Of a stretch of DNA of 6,268 bases, positions 4,555 to 6,268 are shown piece by piece; positions within the stretch are counted from its first letter, which is position 1; every line of letters starts with the position of its first letter. A program made the position numbers and the translations under genes. The stretch covers positions 1 through 6,268 of the forward strand of contig JACPTH010000030.1 in assembly GCA_016192885.1 (NCBI GenBank), read 5' to 3'. Below the pieces are notes generated by a model. It was not told the DNA's origin. It saw nothing but the letters and a program-made list of their open reading frames with translations, and ran no database searches. The DNA comes from a bacterium. GTDB taxonomy: Bacteria; Muiribacteriota; Ozemobacteria; Ozemobacterales; Ozemobacteraceae.

Positions 4555-6268
4555 ATGAATAGGTCTTTTTCGCGACGAAACCGTTATTTGTCCCTTATTT
4601 TGTTCCTGATTTGTTCGTCCTTTTCTCTTTTTGCCGCCGACTCGAACGTCATGTTCGTTGTAAATGATCCCCAAGAGATCACCTTCACGAATCTCCAGAA
4701 TTTGATTGAATTCACAAAAAGCCGCCTCCTTGAAAGCAAAACCGTCAGCGACCGAGACGTAGTCAATTTTTGGGAAGCGGTTCGAGGTCATGGAGTTCCA
4801 AATGCCGGTCAAGAAGATGGGAATGTTCGCGTAGCTCTCGTGGTTCCCAAGGAATCGCAATCAGCCCAAGGAATTCTTGTTCTAAAGGGTTCTTTCGACA
4901 AGAAAGCGGTTCTTGAATTGATTTCTCGCCGATATGCGGAACATGTCAACGAGCACATTGCTGATGGAAGGCAAAGAGAATTGGGAATCGGTGCGCCCGT
5001 GGCTTCGATTCTTGGATTTCCGACTCATCGTTTCGTCCTACCCCTTCGCGATCGAGAATTACACATTGTTGATTTGGGAAAGACTGTTATTTTCGCGTCC
5101 CATCAAAAGGGAGATACATCGCTTCTTCTAGATACGATTAAGGTTCTTACGGGTAAAAAAGCCCTTAAATCTCCTTCCCGACGATCTTCAAGCGTAACGT
5201 TCGCCTTTGAGCCTACCCCTGAAGAGCAAGTTCGCTTATTGGGTCAAATCGACGATTCTTACAGGAATTACCGAGAAGGCAGAATGGAGCACCGAAGAGG
5301 GGTTAAGCGGTTTTCCGAAAACCTTCGACGAGTAGTTGTCGATAAAAAGGTCGAGCAATTTAAGCGCAAAGTTTCCGACATGAAGAAGGCTGTTTTTCAT
5401 GTTGAAAAATTGTTAAATGGTTCGAGCGATTCGAAACTTCTAACTTTAACCTTAGTTTTCCAAAGTTCGGAAACCGCCCAAGCCGTTAAAGCCGGCGTTG
5501 TACAACACATGGTTTCTGAAATCAAGAAACCCTCCAATTTAGGTTTTCAACTAGGCCTAAAGAATCCGAACGTAAGCGCAAATGGAAGCTCCGTAGTTAT
5601 TAGGGTTCCTCTTGAAACCGAAAAGGACCAACTTCACGCCTTCTCCATCATGGCTACCTACATTGCCCGCGGAATTATGAGCACGCGCCAACCGCCGATA
5701 GTAAGAAGGCTAAAATTCATCTCCGATCAAGAAGCAAGGGTGGGAAGAAAACTAGACAGTTCGCTTCACGCGGAACTTGCTAGAACTTCATTTTTCTCGT
5801 TTGGCCGCAAGTTCTCGTTGATGTTTTCAGGGATGAAAGTTAGATCTAATATTCGACGAAGCGAAGACACCTATGTCGATCTTTCAAAAGACCCAAAAGT
5901 GTTGCATGAATCCGTTCAAAAACTGGTCGAAGTTTCCAGCAGCAATCTAAATGAACTTGATAAGCTAATTGCATCCAAGGAAAAGGATTACTCCAAAAAG
6001 GCGGTATCTAGCCAATCATTTGTAAGCGAATTTGCGCTTCTTCGCGTGATGAAAGTTGAATTGACGGGAAATGCAAGGCTTTTGGTGGCGACTGCGCGTT
6101 CGCAAAGTTATCAAAAACTCGCGGGCCCCCTTCCCAAGAAATTGAATGAAATGGTATCGCAACTTGCCCAAAAAGCGGGAGAGTTTCATATTCTTCCGAT
6201 GGGAAAGAATGTTCAAATGTTTCAGACTGGTCTCCAATCATCTAATTCAAATGGCTATTCAGAGAAGG
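4555..6268 (+). CDS. Large exported protein of unknown family, C-terminus cut by window edge
   Basis: I do not recognise this protein. 571 codons are visible and the frame is open at the right edge. The ATG at 4555 has a perfect AGGAGG 6 nt upstream. Residues 1-27 are a Sec signal peptide (SRRNR, then an LSLILFLICSS core, cleavage near LFA|AD). The mature protein shows an alternating alpha/beta pattern. One unit runs from VRVALVV (91-97) through ILVLKGSFDKKAVLELI to HIVDLGKTVIFA (170-181). A long, highly charged, probably helical or coiled-coil section follows (about 223-287, from EEQVRLL to HVEKLL). A second strand-helix unit begins at KLLTLTLVF (294-302) with SSETAQAVKAGVV, and a third may begin near MKVELTGNARLLVA. 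This resembles the layout of bacterial surface or periplasmic DUF3352-like proteins, a weak guess. No catalytic motif or membrane anchor is visible. Its divergent position gives no functional clue. Confidence 0.85.
   Translation, partial: MNRSFSRRNRYLSLILFLICSSFSLFAADSNVMFVVNDPQEITFTNLQNLIEFTKSRLLESKTVSDRDVVNFWEAVRGHGVPNAGQEDGNVRVALVVPKESQSAQGILVLKGSFDKKAVLELISRRYAEHVNEHIADGRQRELGIGAPVASILGFPTHRFVLPLRDRELHIVDLGKTVIFASHQKGDTSLLLDTIKVLTGKKALKSPSRRSSSVTFAFEPTPEEQVRLLGQIDDSYRNYREGRMEHRRGVKRFSENLRRVVVDKKVEQFKRKVSDMKKAVFHVEKLLNGSSDSKLLTLTLVFQSSETAQAVKAGVVQHMVSEIKKPSNLGFQLGLKNPNVSANGSSVVIRVPLETEKDQLHAFSIMATYIARGIMSTRQPPIVRRLKFISDQEARVGRKLDSSLHAELARTSFFSFGRKFSLMFSGMKVRSNIRRSEDTYVDLSKDPKVLHESVQKLVEVSSSNLNELDKLIASKEKDYSKKAVSSQSFVSEFALLRVMKVELTGNARLLVATARSQSYQKLAGPLPKKLNEMVSQLAQKAGEFHILPMGKNVQMFQTGLQSSNSNGYSEK

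Noticed and set aside
4570..4593. Twin-arginine (Tat) signal SRRNRYL in the large exported protein
   Set aside because: The position that should be Phe is Arg, and the following core is very hydrophobic, so a Sec signal is the better reading. The Cys in LICSS also lacks a lipobox.
4359..4860. Plus-strand 67-residue frame and minus-strand 129- and 60-residue frames around the divergent promoters
   Set aside because: They cross the divergent promoter region or run antisense to the large exported gene, which has its own promoter, AGGAGG and signal peptide.
6008..6241. Two overlapping minus-strand frames of 77 and 73 residues
   Set aside because: Both are antisense to the open frame of the large exported protein and show no protein-like features.

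Overview
The window looks like ordinary bacterial chromosome with moderate to low GC. The protein-coding content is two exported proteins and a small housekeeping operon on the minus strand, and one large exported protein on the plus strand. Three of the proteins start with Sec-type signal peptides. The UbiA-family prenyltransferase resembles the type used in futalosine-route menaquinone synthesis. Both points suggest a poorly characterised, probably Gram-negative or environmental lineage, but the sequence alone does not fix the taxon. I see no mobile element, CRISPR array, tRNA or rRNA.

Layout from left to right. Positions 1-2107 (minus) hold most of a large secreted clostripain-family (C11) cysteine peptidase whose C-terminus runs off the left edge. 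Just upstream in the same direction is a small secreted protein of unknown function (2244-2789). Its annotatable frame ends after a run of nine A's, but the -1 frame continues for 67 more codons and stops 32 bp before the peptidase start. The real product may therefore be a 216-residue protein, made by slippage or interrupted by a one-base indel. A good sigma70-type promoter (2837-2866, minus) precedes this two-gene unit.

Positions 2790-3087 are non-coding. They contain a GC-rich block of three consecutive hairpins ending in a T-tract on the plus strand (2951-3048), a candidate small structured RNA or at least a strong terminator. To the right is a tightly coupled minus-strand pair: a HIT-family nucleotide hydrolase/transferase (start best placed at 4438) and a UbiA-like polyprenyltransferase (3930-3088), separated by one base. 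The promoter I infer for this pair lies so close to the HIT ATG that the message would be leaderless.

Divergent from it, an extended -10 promoter and a perfect AGGAGG site lead into a large exported protein (4555 to beyond 6268) that I cannot assign to a named family. The C11 peptidase and its small exported neighbour probably act together outside the cytoplasm. The HIT-UbiA pair is cytoplasm/membrane housekeeping. No functional link between the two sets is evident.
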